From: Actinospineispora acaciae DSM 45401
GTDB taxonomy: Bacteria > Actinomycetota > Actinomycetes > Mycobacteriales > Pseudonocardiaceae
DNA length: 64,000 nucleotides
Reading direction: 5' to 3'
Assembly: GCF_000620785.1 (NCBI RefSeq)
Contig: NZ_JIAI01000007.1
Coordinates: forward strand, 62,001-126,000
Made by a program: the position numbers and the translations under genes. Of the stretch, positions 1 through 8,334 are shown one piece after another; positions within the stretch are counted from its first letter, which is position 1; each line of letters starts with the position of its first letter. Below the pieces are notes generated by a model. It ran no database searches. It was not told where the DNA came from and saw only the letters and a list, made by a program, of their open reading frames with translations.

Positions 1-886
1 ACCAGACGGCGGCCTCGCCCATCTCGGGCGTCCAGACCCCGCCGCCGAGGGCCAGCACCCGACCCTGCTCGTCGCGTTTGCGCACGCCGCTGTGGTGGAT
101 GCCGACGACCTCCCACTCGTCGTTGAACAGCGGCGCGCCCGACGAGCCCGGCGCGGTGTCCGTCTCGTAGTGCAGCCAGTCCTCGGCGAGCGCCGGGCTC
201 TCGATCGCGGTGAGCCGGTTCTCCCGGATGCTGATCACTCGCGGCTGGCCCTGGGGGTGGTGCACGGCGTTGACCATGCCGCCCTTGGTGAGCTTGCCCA
301 GCTCGGCGCTGAGCGCGTTGTGCGGGAGCTGGTCCAGGGTGAGCCCGTTCGAGTCGGCGCGGGCGGTGGGTGCCACGGCCACCAGGGCGTAGTCGTGCCC
401 GCCGTCGGCGGGGCTGGCCAGGAACACCTCGTCCGGGGCCAAGTCGAACGTCGCGGTCGGCGGGATATCGCCGTCGAAGCCCTCCTCGTAGTCGAACTCG
501 ATGCGGCTCTCCCGCGCGGTGGCCAGGTCCGGCAGCACGTGCTGGTTGGTGACCATCAGGTTCGGCGCGACCAGGAAACCGGTCCCGTAGCCGACCCGCC
601 GACCGGCGAGCCGGATGTGCACCCGCCCGACGCTGCGCCGCAGCTCGCCGCCGCGCACCAGGAACCAGGCCGGCTGGCTGTCGTTCCCGCCGATGTAGCG
701 CTCCAGCCCCCGGTCCTCGTCGCCGGCGACCATCGCGCGGGCCGGGCCGGCGAGCAGCCGGCGGCGGCGCAGCTCGATCCGCTCCGGCGCGTCCGCGTCG
801 AGCAGGGTGCCCAGCCGCACGTGCCTCCAGGTGGCGGTGCGCTCCTCGCGGGTGGCGCGAACGCGGCTCTCGGCGTCGGGCTGCAT
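1..886 (-). CDS. Trypsin-like serine protease (C-terminus outside window)
   Basis: Partial gene; the C-terminus lies beyond base 1. Translating the minus strand from ATG at 886 gives a charged N-terminal segment (SPERI-like context) followed by a trypsin-2 domain. The catalytic triad is readable as His in TNQHVL, Asp in HDYALV and Ser in APGSSGAP. No signal peptide is visible, so it is probably cytoplasmic. It starts 4 bp after the stop of the NUC endonuclease gene, which indicates co-transcription. Trypsin-like domains coupled to NUC nucleases occur in actinobacterial conflict-type proteins, sometimes fused; here they are separate genes. Inferred role: proteolytic activation or processing linked to the nuclease. 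The target is unknown. Confidence 0.8.
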   Translation of the reverse strand, partial: MQPDAESRVRATREERTATWRHVRLGTLLDADAPERIELRRRRLLAGPARAMVAGDEDRGLERYIGGNDSQPAWFLVRGGELRRSVGRVHIRLAGRRVGYGTGFLVAPNLMVTNQHVLPDLATARESRIEFDYEEGFDGDIPPTATFDLAPDEVFLASPADGGHDYALVAVAPTARADSNGLTLDQLPHNALSAELGKLTKGGMVNAVHHPQGQPRVISIRENRLTAIESPALAEDWLHYETDTAPGSSGAPLFNDEWEVVGIHHSGVRKRDEQGRVLALGGGVWTPEMGEAAVW

Positions 887-890
887 CGGA

Positions 891-1799
891 CTACAGGGCG
901 ACGTTGGCGAAGTCGGCGCCGATGGGGAGGCGGGTCGGCGCCCTTTCCAGGCCGCTGGAGTCCAGCGGTGTCTCGTGCGCGGCCAGGTAGCCGAAGTCCA
1001 GCCCGGTGCGTTCGCCCAGCTCGGCGAGGGTCACGCGGTACATGCCGGCGTCGAACGCGGCCTCCAGGTCGGGCAGCTCGTGGATCAGCGCGGCCTGCTC
1101 CAGGGCGTAGGCCGAGGCCGCGAGCTCGCCGGCCGGGCGGCGGAACACCGCGATCTTCCAGAACGCCAGCGGCAGGCGCACGCCCTTGTAGAGCGGGTCG
1201 TCGTCGGCCATCACCGGCCCGGTGAACACGGTCAGCCGCTGGTCGGCCAGGTCGGCGTGGCCGAGCAGGAAGTTCTCCAGGCCCTGCCAGAGGTCCTGGC
1301 CCTGGTTGAACCGCTCGTGCTGCGGCGAGCAGTTCGTGAAGTGGAAGGTGTCGTCGTTGGCGCGGGGGCCTCGGTCGCCCCACACCGGGTCGAGCCGGCG
1401 CACCAGGTGGCCCCGGTCGAGGGCGTTGCGGCGGTAGAGGCCCTCGCCGATCTGCTCCGACTCGGCGATCCGGGGGTCGAAGTACCACTTGTCGTCGGCC
1501 CGCTCCAGCTCGATCGACTCGGCGCCGTCGATGTTGACCACCGTGTAGTACGCGAGCTGCCGGCTGCGGTTCATCACCAGGCTGAAGTGCGTGTAGGGCA
1601 GCACCGTGTCGTCGCTGCCGGGGTCGGCGGCGGTGTTCTTCGCGGCGTTGCGGCGCTGCTCCTCGGTGAGGACCGGCACCGGGACGCTCACCCCGAGGAA
1701 GGCCGGGTCGTAGCCCCGGTAGGCCGCGTAGTAACCGATCGGGCGGGTGGCTCCGGCCAGGGCGGGGCCGAGATCCGGGCCGGCGGTCGTGGTGTCCAT
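891..1799 (-). CDS. DNA/RNA non-specific endonuclease (NUC family)
   Basis: 302 residues from ATG at 1799. The NUC (beta-beta-alpha metal) signature DRGH lies at residues 128-131, with His131 as the expected general base. Downstream FTNCSPQHERFNQG supplies the conserved Asn that binds the Mg ion. The family cuts DNA and RNA without sequence preference. No secretion signal is visible, so the product would be dangerous in the cytoplasm unless controlled; the trypsin-like protease encoded 4 bp downstream is an obvious candidate controller or activator. Alternative start codons further upstream in this frame extend through a low-GC region read on the other strand and are unlikely. Family call is firm; the role in defence is inferred. 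Confidence 0.85.
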   Translation of the reverse strand: MDTTTAGPDLGPALAGATRPIGYYAAYRGYDPAFLGVSVPVPVLTEEQRRNAAKNTAADPGSDDTVLPYTHFSLVMNRSRQLAYYTVVNIDGAESIELERADDKWYFDPRIAESEQIGEGLYRRNALDRGHLVRRLDPVWGDRGPRANDDTFHFTNCSPQHERFNQGQDLWQGLENFLLGHADLADQRLTVFTGPVMADDDPLYKGVRLPLAFWKIAVFRRPAGELAASAYALEQAALIHELPDLEAAFDAGMYRVTLAELGERTGLDFGYLAAHETPLDSSGLERAPTRLPIGADFANVAL

Positions 1800-1832
1800 G
1801 GTTGGGATGAGCGGGGGCGCGGACGCCCAGAT

Positions 1833-1851
1833 ACCGCCGCCACCCGAACGG
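1833..1851 (+). repeat. 19-bp direct repeat, left copy
   Basis: The sequence ACCGCCGCCACCCGAACGG recurs with one mismatch at 2768-2786. The two copies bracket a visibly lower-GC segment that carries a regulator remnant. They could be an insertion scar or attachment-like duplication. The core CCGCCGCCACCC is low-complexity in such a GC-rich genome and a similar 14-mer occurs near 15938, so chance is possible. Confidence 0.4.
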
Positions 1852-1871
1852 CTCAACGCGGTTGGTGTCGC

Positions 1872-2879
1872 TTGAGCATCGCCCAAACCATCTCGCAAGA
1901 ACCCAGGAACCATTTGTTGAACGACCACAGCCGAATCTTCAACATGCTCAGCGGCCTCATTGGTCACGCCCCTTCTCAAGCGCCTTTGCCCGAACCACCG
2001 GATGACAATTTCCAGCCGGGCACAGACCAACTTCTCGCCACGGCTGGGGCTGCATGTGATGTAGGGGATCAGATACCCGACCTGATCGCAACCGTACGTG
2101 CGGTTGAATCTATGTACGTCGAGTGGCAACGTCATATGCGTGCCGGACTGAAGCAGTCGCAAACTCAGCCCGTTCCACTCTACGAGAGAACTCGACTGTT
2201 CAGGGTGTACGAGAACACCGTGATACCTGGACTTTTCCACACGGCCGAGTATGCAGCGGCGATCTTTCGGTTCTGGAACACGTTTCTCGATATCCCCAAC
2301 GATGTGGATGAAGCAGTGGCCGCACGCATGGACCGACAGCACATCCTTTACGCCGGCCGTCGTCGCTTCTCGTTTGTACTGGAGGAGCAAACCTTGTACA
2401 CCCGGGTCGGTGACGTGAGTGCTATGGCTGGCCAGCTTGACCGACTTTTGGCCGTGATGACTCTTCCACGTATAAGTCTCGGCATCATTCCAGCATCCGC
2501 GGAAAGGCACTGCCTCACCCAAAGAAGTTTCTGGATTTTCGACGAGGAACGCGTGGAGGTTGAAGGCGTGTCAGCGGGTCTTGACATCACACAACCGCGG
2601 GAGATCGCACTACATGCCAAGGCATTTGCACTGCTCCAACAGTCGGCCGTGCACGGCCAAGCTGCCCGTGAGCTCATACAGCGCGCCATGACCGACCGCG
2701 CTCGAAACCTAACGGCAGTCTCGATGAAGTCGCCGGCCGGGCGGTGTAGACATAGCCGGCGCATTCAACCGCCGCCACCCGATCGGCCGCGTCAGTGCGC
2801 CCTGGCCGCCGCGGTCCGGCCGGGGGTGAGCACGGCGGGGGGCGGGGCGGGAGCGGTGGTCGCTTCGGTCGCGATGTAG
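1872..2879 (+). pseudogene. DUF5753 regulator remnant lacking a recognisable HTH
   Basis: The reading frame from TTG 1872 (or ATG 1941) encodes a clear DUF5753 ligand/effector-type domain, with PLYERTR, VIPGLFHTAEYA, a Met-Asp-Arg-Gln helix and LPRISLGIIP. In full-length actinobacterial XRE regulators this domain follows an N-terminal helix-turn-helix. None is recognisable here, because the frame upstream belongs to the endonuclease promoter side. At the 3' end the frame runs past the natural family end (near MTDRARNL, about 2710) into the 3' part of the convergent LacI gene, suggesting loss of its own stop. Base composition is clearly less GC-rich than its neighbours. A functional short protein is possible, but truncation at both ends favours a transferred, decaying gene. 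Confidence 0.55.
2768..2786 (+). repeat. 19-bp direct repeat, right copy
   Basis: ACCGCCGCCACCCGATCGG matches the copy at 1833-1851 in 18 of 19 bases. It lies exactly where the DUF5753 homology has faded out and composition returns to high GC, just outside the LacI stop codon. This supports an insertion or recombination event spanning 1852-2767, with the low-complexity caveat noted for the left copy. Confidence 0.4.
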
Positions 2880-3790
2880 CGGGCGGCGAGGCCGCCGAGC
2901 TCGGCCAGGGGCAGCGTGACGGCGGTCAGGCCGAAGATGGCGGCGGCCCGGGTGCCGCCGATGCCCGCGATGGAGACGTCGTCGGGCGCGCGCAGGCGGT
3001 GCTCCCACAGCGCGGCGAGCGCGCCGACGGCCACCTCGTCGTTCACGCAGACCACCGCGTCGGGCAGCCCGCCGGACTCGATCAGCCGCGACATCGCGGC
3101 CTTGCCGGACTCCTGGCTCAGCCCGTCGGTCTCGGCCACCGCGGCGCCGAGGCCCGACTCCCCCAGCGCCCGGCGGTAGCCCGCGATGCGCCGCTCGGTC
3201 GCGGTCAGGCCGGGGATGCGGCCGAGGCAGGTCACCTCGCGGTGCCCGAGCGCGAGCAGGTGGCGGGTCACCTCGTAACCGGCCAGCTCGTTGTCGACGA
3301 TGATCTTCGTGGCGTCGAAGCCGCGCGGCGCCAGCGTCACCACCCTGGTGCCCTCCCGGACCGCGAAGTTGACCTCCTTCGCCAGCCGGGCGGTGCCGGG
3401 CGAGCCGTCGATGTCGCTGCCGCAGAACACGATCCCCGACGCCCGGTGCTCGCGCAGGACCTGGAACTTCTCCCGTTCCTCCTCGGCGTCGCGGTTCGCG
3501 TTGGCCAGCACGGTGACGTGGCCGTGGCGCGCCGCCTCGACCTCGATCCCCCGCGCCACCTCGGCGAAGTACGGGTCGAGGACGTCGCTCACGATCACGC
3601 CGATTATCCGGGCGCGCCGGTGCTTGAGCGCCTGGGCGGCGGCCGAGGGCGCGTAGCCCAACCGCTCGGCCGCCGCCTGCACGGCCTGCCGGACTGTCGC
3701 GGACACCGGGTGGTCGGAGCCGTTGAGGACCCGGGACGCGGTGGCGACCGAGACCGAGGCCGCCTCGGCCACCTCACGCAACGTGCTCAT
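2792..3790 (-). CDS. LacI-family transcriptional regulator
   Basis: 332 residues from ATG 3790, preceded by a good GGAGGA ribosome site. Residues 1-25 form the LacI helix-turn-helix (TLREVAEAASVSVATASR) with the hinge-type VLNG segment. The rest is a periplasmic-binding-protein-like sugar-sensing domain (GVIVSDVLDPYFAEVARG, ending LPLAELGGLAARY). It is divergent from the five-gene catabolic operon starting at 3917. Two identical operator-like sequences lie in the 126-bp gap, so it most likely represses that operon and itself until an inducer binds. The ligand is unknown; LacI proteins usually sense sugars or sugar acids. Confidence 0.9.
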   Translation of the reverse strand: MSTLREVAEAASVSVATASRVLNGSDHPVSATVRQAVQAAAERLGYAPSAAAQALKHRRARIIGVIVSDVLDPYFAEVARGIEVEAARHGHVTVLANANRDAEEEREKFQVLREHRASGIVFCGSDIDGSPGTARLAKEVNFAVREGTRVVTLAPRGFDATKIIVDNELAGYEVTRHLLALGHREVTCLGRIPGLTATERRIAGYRRALGESGLGAAVAETDGLSQESGKAAMSRLIESGGLPDAVVCVNDEVAVGALAALWEHRLRAPDDVSIAGIGGTRAAAIFGLTAVTLPLAELGGLAARYIATEATTAPAPPPAVLTPGRTAAARAH

Positions 3791-3840
3791 CGACGCGGAT
3801 CCTCCGCCGTTGACACCCGGAACTGTCGAACCTAGGTTAG

Positions 3841-3856
3841 CGGCAAACGTTATCCA
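3841..3856 (+). promoter_or_regulatory. LacI-type operator, copy 1
   Basis: CGGCAAACGTTATCCA centres on the palindromic AACGTT core typical of LacI-family operators. An identical 16-mer starts 43 bp downstream, about four helical turns, so both sites face the same side of the helix. It sits upstream of the LacI start codon. Confidence 0.7.
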
Positions 3857-3883
3857 TGATTCCGGGCGACACACCGGTACGAA

Positions 3884-3899
3884 CGGCAAACGTTATCCA
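3884..3899 (+). promoter_or_regulatory. LacI-type operator, copy 2
   Basis: Second exact copy of CGGCAAACGTTATCCA, ending 17 bp before the GTG start of the flavoprotein gene and just before its ribosome-binding site GGAAGGA. A repressor here would block transcription of the catabolic operon directly. Confidence 0.7.
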
Positions 3900-3916
3900 C
3901 GGACGGAAGGAACCAC

Positions 3917-5248
3917 GTGACGGGGAGCTCATTCGACCTGGTAGTCGTCGGCGCCGGCGCGGGAGGCCTGGCCACCGCGAACCGCGCCGCGAGCCTCGGC
4001 GCACGAGTCCTGGTGCTGGAGAAGGGTGCGGACGTCGGCGGCTCGGCGGCGCTGTCGGCCGGCATCCTGTGGACCGCGCCGGACCTGGCGACCCTGTGGC
4101 GGGTGCAGCCCGACGCCGATCCGGTGCTCGGGCCGCTGGTGGTCGAGGGTTACGAACGGGCGGTTGCGGACGTGCGCGCCGCCGGCGCCGAGGTCAGCGA
4201 GCCGTGGGCCGACCACCTGGAGTGGGGCCTGGCCTGCAAGATCGATATCCCGGCGTTGTTCGCGGCGTGGTCGGCCGAGGTGCGGGCGAGCGGGTCGCTG
4301 CTGACTCAGGTGAGCGAGGTCGAGCTGGTGCGCGAGCGGGGGCGGGTGGCCGGGGTCGAGTACACCCACGAGGGGCGGCGAGAGCGGGCGTCGGCCCCGG
4401 CGACGGTGCTCGCCACCGGCGGGTTCCAGGGCGACCCTGAGCTGCGGCAGGCGTTCATCGGCCACGGCGCCGACGACATAGCGGTGCGCAGCAACCCGTG
4501 CTCGGTCGGCGACGGCTTCCGGCTCGGCAAGGCCGCGGGCGGCGCCGCCAGCCGGCACCTGTCGGCGTTCTACGGCCACCTGCTGCCGAGCCCGATGGCG
4601 GTCACTCGCGAACGACTGCTGCGGCTGACGCTGTACTTCTCCGCCTACGGCGTGCTGGTCAACCGGGACGGGCGCCGGTTCACCGACGAGTCACTCGGCG
4701 ACGAGGTGTCCAACCAGTTCGTGGTGCGCCAGCCCGGCCGGCGCGCGGTGCTGATCTGGGACGAGCGGGTGCAGCGCGAGCGGGCGCTGGCCGTGCCGTA
4801 CCCCAGCGGCATGGCGCTGGACCGGCACGCCGAGGCGACCGCCCTGGGCGCGCGCGCCGCCCGGTGCGCGGACCTCGGCGAGCTGGTCGACGCGGTCGCG
4901 GGCTGGGGCGTGGACGGCACGGCGCTCGCGGCCACCCTGGACGGCTACCGGCGGTTCGCGGCGGGCGAGGCCGTCGCGCTCGACGCCCCGGCCAGCAGCC
5001 CGTGCCGGCTGGGAGACGGCGGTCCGTACTACGCGCTGGAGGTGCAGCCGTGCATCACGATCCCGTTCGGCGGGCTGCGGGTGGACGGCGACGCGCGCGT
5101 GCTGGACCGCGACGGCGTCTCGGTGCCCGGCCTGTACGCGGTGGGCGCGGACGCCGGCGGCGCCCAGGACCTGCGCTACATCGGCGGGCTGGTCTTCGGG
5201 TTCGTGTTCGGACGCCGCGCGGCCGAGGCGGCGCTGTGCCGGGCATGA
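3917..5248 (+). CDS. FAD-dependent dehydrogenase (fumarate reductase / ketosteroid dehydrogenase-like)
   Basis: 443 residues from GTG 3917, with GGAAGG upstream. The N-terminal FAD-binding fold carries GAGAGG at about residues 12-17 and the glutamate of LVLEKGADVGGS. The middle contains ATGGFQGD, and the C-terminus has the FAD-binding GLYAVGADAGGAQ and GGLVFGFVFGRRAA elements of the FAD-binding-2 family (fumarate reductase, KstD, tricarballylate dehydrogenase). It is shorter than many KstD enzymes. First gene of a tightly coupled operon: its TGA overlaps the next ATG as ATGA. It likely introduces or removes a C-C double bond next to a carbonyl or carboxylate in the pathway substrate. The substrate is not predictable. 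Confidence 0.85.
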   Translation: MTGSSFDLVVVGAGAGGLATANRAASLGARVLVLEKGADVGGSAALSAGILWTAPDLATLWRVQPDADPVLGPLVVEGYERAVADVRAAGAEVSEPWADHLEWGLACKIDIPALFAAWSAEVRASGSLLTQVSEVELVRERGRVAGVEYTHEGRRERASAPATVLATGGFQGDPELRQAFIGHGADDIAVRSNPCSVGDGFRLGKAAGGAASRHLSAFYGHLLPSPMAVTRERLLRLTLYFSAYGVLVNRDGRRFTDESLGDEVSNQFVVRQPGRRAVLIWDERVQRERALAVPYPSGMALDRHAEATALGARAARCADLGELVDAVAGWGVDGTALAATLDGYRRFAAGEAVALDAPASSPCRLGDGGPYYALEVQPCITIPFGGLRVDGDARVLDRDGVSVPGLYAVGADAGGAQDLRYIGGLVFGFVFGRRAAEAALCRA

Positions 5249-6258
5249 CGACGGCGACGAACCGGGTCGTGCGGTGGGCCGGCGCGCGGCGGCTCACCGT
5301 GGAGGACGCACCGTTCCCGGACGCCCGCCCTGACCAGGTCGTCGTCCAGGTGCACGGCGTCGGGATCTGCGGGACGGACCTGAGCGTGTGGCGCGGCCAG
5401 GTCGGCCGGGCGCGCCCCGGGGTGGTGCTCGGGCACGAGTTCGGCGGCACGGTGGCCGGCGTCGGGTCCGAGGTCGCCGAGTGGCGGGAAGGCCAGGCCG
5501 TCGCGATCGACCCGAACGACGGCTGCGGCGACTGCTCGCACTGCCGCGAAGGTTCGCTCGGCGCGTGCGCCCGCCGCAAGCTGCTCGGGGTCGACCTGGA
5601 CGGCGGCCTGTGCCGCTACCTCGCGCTCGACCCCGCCCAACTGGTCGCCGCGGACCCCTGCACGGAGCCCCACCGCCTGGCCCTGGCCGAGCCCCTCGCG
5701 GTCGCCGTCCGGGCCTGCGAACGGGCCCGGATCGCGGCGGGCTCCCGGGTCGGAGTGATCGGCGCCGGCTCGATCGGCACGGCCTGCGTGGTGCGCGCCC
5801 GCGACCTGGGCGCGGCCTCGGTCACGGTGGTCGAGGCCGCCCCGGACCGGCGCGCGGACGCCGCCCGGCGGGGCATCGACGCCATGGCCCCCGACGAGCT
5901 GAGGCCGGACCGCTGGGACGCCGTCGTGGACACCGTCGGCATCGGCGCGACGGCGGCCTCGGCGGCCGAGGCGACGCAGCCCGGCGGCACCGTCTGCGTG
6001 GTCGGGCTCGCGCCCGAGCTGACCCCGCCGCTCGGCCAGCGCCTGGTGCGCGAGGAGATCACCCTCACCGGGTCGTTCTGCTACTCGCGCGCGCAACTGC
6101 ACGAAGCGACCCGGCTGCTCGCCCGCATCGACCCCGCCGACCTGCCGGTCCGCGTCCTCGACTCGCTCGACCACGCCCCGGAGGCGTTCCTGGCCCTGGC
6201 CGACGGCGCGCTCGGCCCGTACAAGACGGTCTTCCGCCCCGAAGGAGCCCAACGGTGA
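5245..6258 (+). CDS. Zinc-binding alcohol dehydrogenase (MDR family)
   Basis: 337 residues from ATG 5245, overlapping the previous stop. Catalytic zinc ligands are seen in GICGTDL (Cys) and GHEFGG (His-Glu). A structural-zinc lobe with four cysteines is present at CGDCSHCREGSLGAC. The Rossmann motif GVIGAGSIG is followed by VTVVEA, whose acidic residue suggests NAD preference. Family members oxidise polyols, threonine-like alcohols or sugar alcohols. The position between a flavin dehydrogenase and a transporter argues for a catabolic oxidation step. The stop overlaps the GTG of the transporter gene. Confidence 0.88.
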   Translation: MTTATNRVVRWAGARRLTVEDAPFPDARPDQVVVQVHGVGICGTDLSVWRGQVGRARPGVVLGHEFGGTVAGVGSEVAEWREGQAVAIDPNDGCGDCSHCREGSLGACARRKLLGVDLDGGLCRYLALDPAQLVAADPCTEPHRLALAEPLAVAVRACERARIAAGSRVGVIGAGSIGTACVVRARDLGAASVTVVEAAPDRRADAARRGIDAMAPDELRPDRWDAVVDTVGIGATAASAAEATQPGGTVCVVGLAPELTPPLGQRLVREEITLTGSFCYSRAQLHEATRLLARIDPADLPVRVLDSLDHAPEAFLALADGALGPYKTVFRPEGAQR

Positions 6259-7571
6259 GCTCGAACAGCCCCCGCCGCGCGGCGGTCGCCAGCCTGGCCG
6301 GCAGCACCCTGGAGTACTACGACAACTACATCTACGCGCTGGCCGCCGCGCTGGTCTTCGGCGAGGTGTTCTTCCCGCACGCCGGGGGCGTCGCCACCCT
6401 CGCCTCGCTGGCCACCTTCGGGGTGTCCTACGTGGCCCGCCCGCTGGGGGCGATCCTGCTCGGCCACATCGGCGACCGGATCGGCCGCAAGCACGTCCTG
6501 GTGCTCATCCTGCTGATGATGGGCTCGTGCACGTTCCTGGTCGGCTGCCTGCCCGGGTACGGCCAGATCGGGTTCTGGGCTCCGGTGCTGCTGGTGACGC
6601 TGCGGATCCTGCAGGGCATCTCGGTCGGCGGCGAGACCGCGGCGGCCACCACGCTGACCGTCGAGGTGGCCCCGCCCGGGCGTCGCGGGCTGTTCACCAG
6701 CTTCGGGCCGGTCGGCATCGTCGCCGGCTTCACGCTGGCCACGCTGGTGTTCCTGCCGATCGAGGCGCTGCGGCCCGACCAGCTGGCGAGCTGGGGCTGG
6801 CGGGTGCCGTTCTGGCTGAGCGTGTTCGTCATGCTCGCCGGCTACCTGATCCGCGCCAAGCTCAGCGAGCCGGAGGCGTTCGTCGCGGCGCAACGCAACG
6901 ACGAGCTGGCCAAGCTGCCGATCGTGGAGGTGCTCCGCACGCACTGGGCGGCGATCCTGCGGGTCACGTTCTGCTCGCTGGCCTTCGCGGTGGACACCAT
7001 CATCAAGGTGTTCGCGCTGTCGTACGCCACCGGCCAGAACCACGTCTCCAAGACCACCATGCTGTGGGTGCTCGTGGTCACCCACCTGTGCGCGCTGGCG
7101 ACCCAGCCGCTGCTCGCGGCGCTGTCCGACCGGATCGGCCGCAAGCCGGTGTTCGTCGCGGGCAACCTGGCGTCCGCCGTGATGATCTTCGGCTACCTGG
7201 CGGCGATCGACAGCGGCAACGTCGTGCTGGTGCTGCTGGCCGCGTTCGGGTCGGTCACCGGGGCGTACGCGGCGATCAACGCGGTGTACCCGGCGCTGTT
7301 CGCGGAGATGTTCACCCTGCGGGTGCGCCAGACGGGCATGGCGCTGGGCATCCAGATCGGGCTCATCGCCGCCGGCCTCGGCCCCGCGCTGGCCACCGCG
7401 GTCACCGGCGGCTCCACCCGCTGGCTGCCGGTGGCGATCATGACGGCGGCGGTGAGCCTGATCGCGACGGCGGCCGCGCTGACCGCGAAGGAGACCTTCC
7501 GTACGCCGCTGTCCGACCTCGGCGCGCCGGCCGTCCAACGCCCGAGAAGGGTCGACGCCGCCCATGGCTGA
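6255..7571 (+). CDS. MFS transporter, metabolite:H+ symporter (MHS) family
   Basis: 438 residues from GTG 6255, which overlaps the dehydrogenase stop. Hallmarks of the MHS group are visible: STLEYYDNYIYALAAAL in helix 1, GHIGDRIGRKH between helices 2 and 3, the RILQGISVGGE motif in helix 4, and a second DRIGRKP loop at mid-protein. About 12 membrane helices are expected. Characterised relatives (proline/betaine, shikimate, alpha-ketoglutarate and citrate carriers) import organic acids or zwitterions with protons. Within this operon it probably imports the substrate that the flanking enzymes degrade. One of three MHS transporters in the window. Confidence 0.9.
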   Translation: MSSNSPRRAAVASLAGSTLEYYDNYIYALAAALVFGEVFFPHAGGVATLASLATFGVSYVARPLGAILLGHIGDRIGRKHVLVLILLMMGSCTFLVGCLPGYGQIGFWAPVLLVTLRILQGISVGGETAAATTLTVEVAPPGRRGLFTSFGPVGIVAGFTLATLVFLPIEALRPDQLASWGWRVPFWLSVFVMLAGYLIRAKLSEPEAFVAAQRNDELAKLPIVEVLRTHWAAILRVTFCSLAFAVDTIIKVFALSYATGQNHVSKTTMLWVLVVTHLCALATQPLLAALSDRIGRKPVFVAGNLASAVMIFGYLAAIDSGNVVLVLLAAFGSVTGAYAAINAVYPALFAEMFTLRVRQTGMALGIQIGLIAAGLGPALATAVTGGSTRWLPVAIMTAAVSLIATAAALTAKETFRTPLSDLGAPAVQRPRRVDAAHG

Positions 7572-8307
7572 CCCCACCGGCCTCGCCGACACCCGCTGCC
7601 TGGTGGTCGGCGCGGCCAGCGGCATCGGCGACGCCGTCGCCACCCTGCTGGCCGGTGCCAGTGCCGGTGCCGAGTTCGTGGCCGCCGACCTGCCCACCGC
7701 CCGCTGGCCCGACCCGCGCCCTGGCGAGCACCGCGTCGACATCGACGTCACCGACCCGTCGAGCGTGGACGCCGCGGTCGCCGCCGCCGGGGAGGCGCTC
7801 GGCCGGATCGACGCGGTGGTCAACTGCGCCGGCGTCCTCGGCCGGGTCCAGCCGTCCTCGCACGAGACCGTCCAGGAGTTCGAGCGCCTGCTCGCCGTCA
7901 ACCTGACCGGGGCGTTCATCCTGTCCCGCGCGGTGCTGCCCGCGATGGCGGCGCGCGGCTACGGCCGGCTGGTGCACCTGTCCTCCACCGCCGGCAAGGA
8001 GGGCAGCGCCGGCATGACCGGCTACTCGGCCGCGAAGGCGGGCGTCCTCGGCCTGGTCAAGGCCCTCGCAAGGGAGTACGCCGACACCGGCGTGACGGTC
8101 AACGCGATAGCCCCCGGCACCGTCGAGACACCGCTGATCGCCGCGATGTCCGAGCGCCAGCGGGCCGAGAAGCGACGGCTCATCCCGATGGGCCGCTTCG
8201 GCCTCCCCCGCGAGGCCGCCGAGCTGATCGCGTTCGTGATCTCCCCCCAGGCGTCGTTCACCACCGGCGCCGTCTTCGACCTCTCCGGCGGCCGCGCCAC
8301 CTACTGA
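7564..8307 (+). CDS. Short-chain dehydrogenase/reductase (SDR)
   Basis: 247 residues; ATG 7564 lies inside the end of the transporter gene (8-nt overlap). Classical SDR motifs are present: GAASGIG for cofactor binding, NCAG in the fourth strand, the catalytic Ser in HLSSTAG and the YSAAK Tyr-Lys pair. The ADLP segment at the second strand places an Asp for NAD preference. It likely oxidises or reduces a hydroxyl/keto group of a ring or sugar-like intermediate in the pathway encoded by 3917-9177. The exact substrate is unknown. Confidence 0.9.
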   Translation: MADPTGLADTRCLVVGAASGIGDAVATLLAGASAGAEFVAADLPTARWPDPRPGEHRVDIDVTDPSSVDAAVAAAGEALGRIDAVVNCAGVLGRVQPSSHETVQEFERLLAVNLTGAFILSRAVLPAMAARGYGRLVHLSSTAGKEGSAGMTGYSAAKAGVLGLVKALAREYADTGVTVNAIAPGTVETPLIAAMSERQRAEKRRLIPMGRFGLPREAAELIAFVISPQASFTTGAVFDLSGGRATY

Positions 8308-8334
8308 CCGCCCGCACACCCAGGAGCGAGCCGC

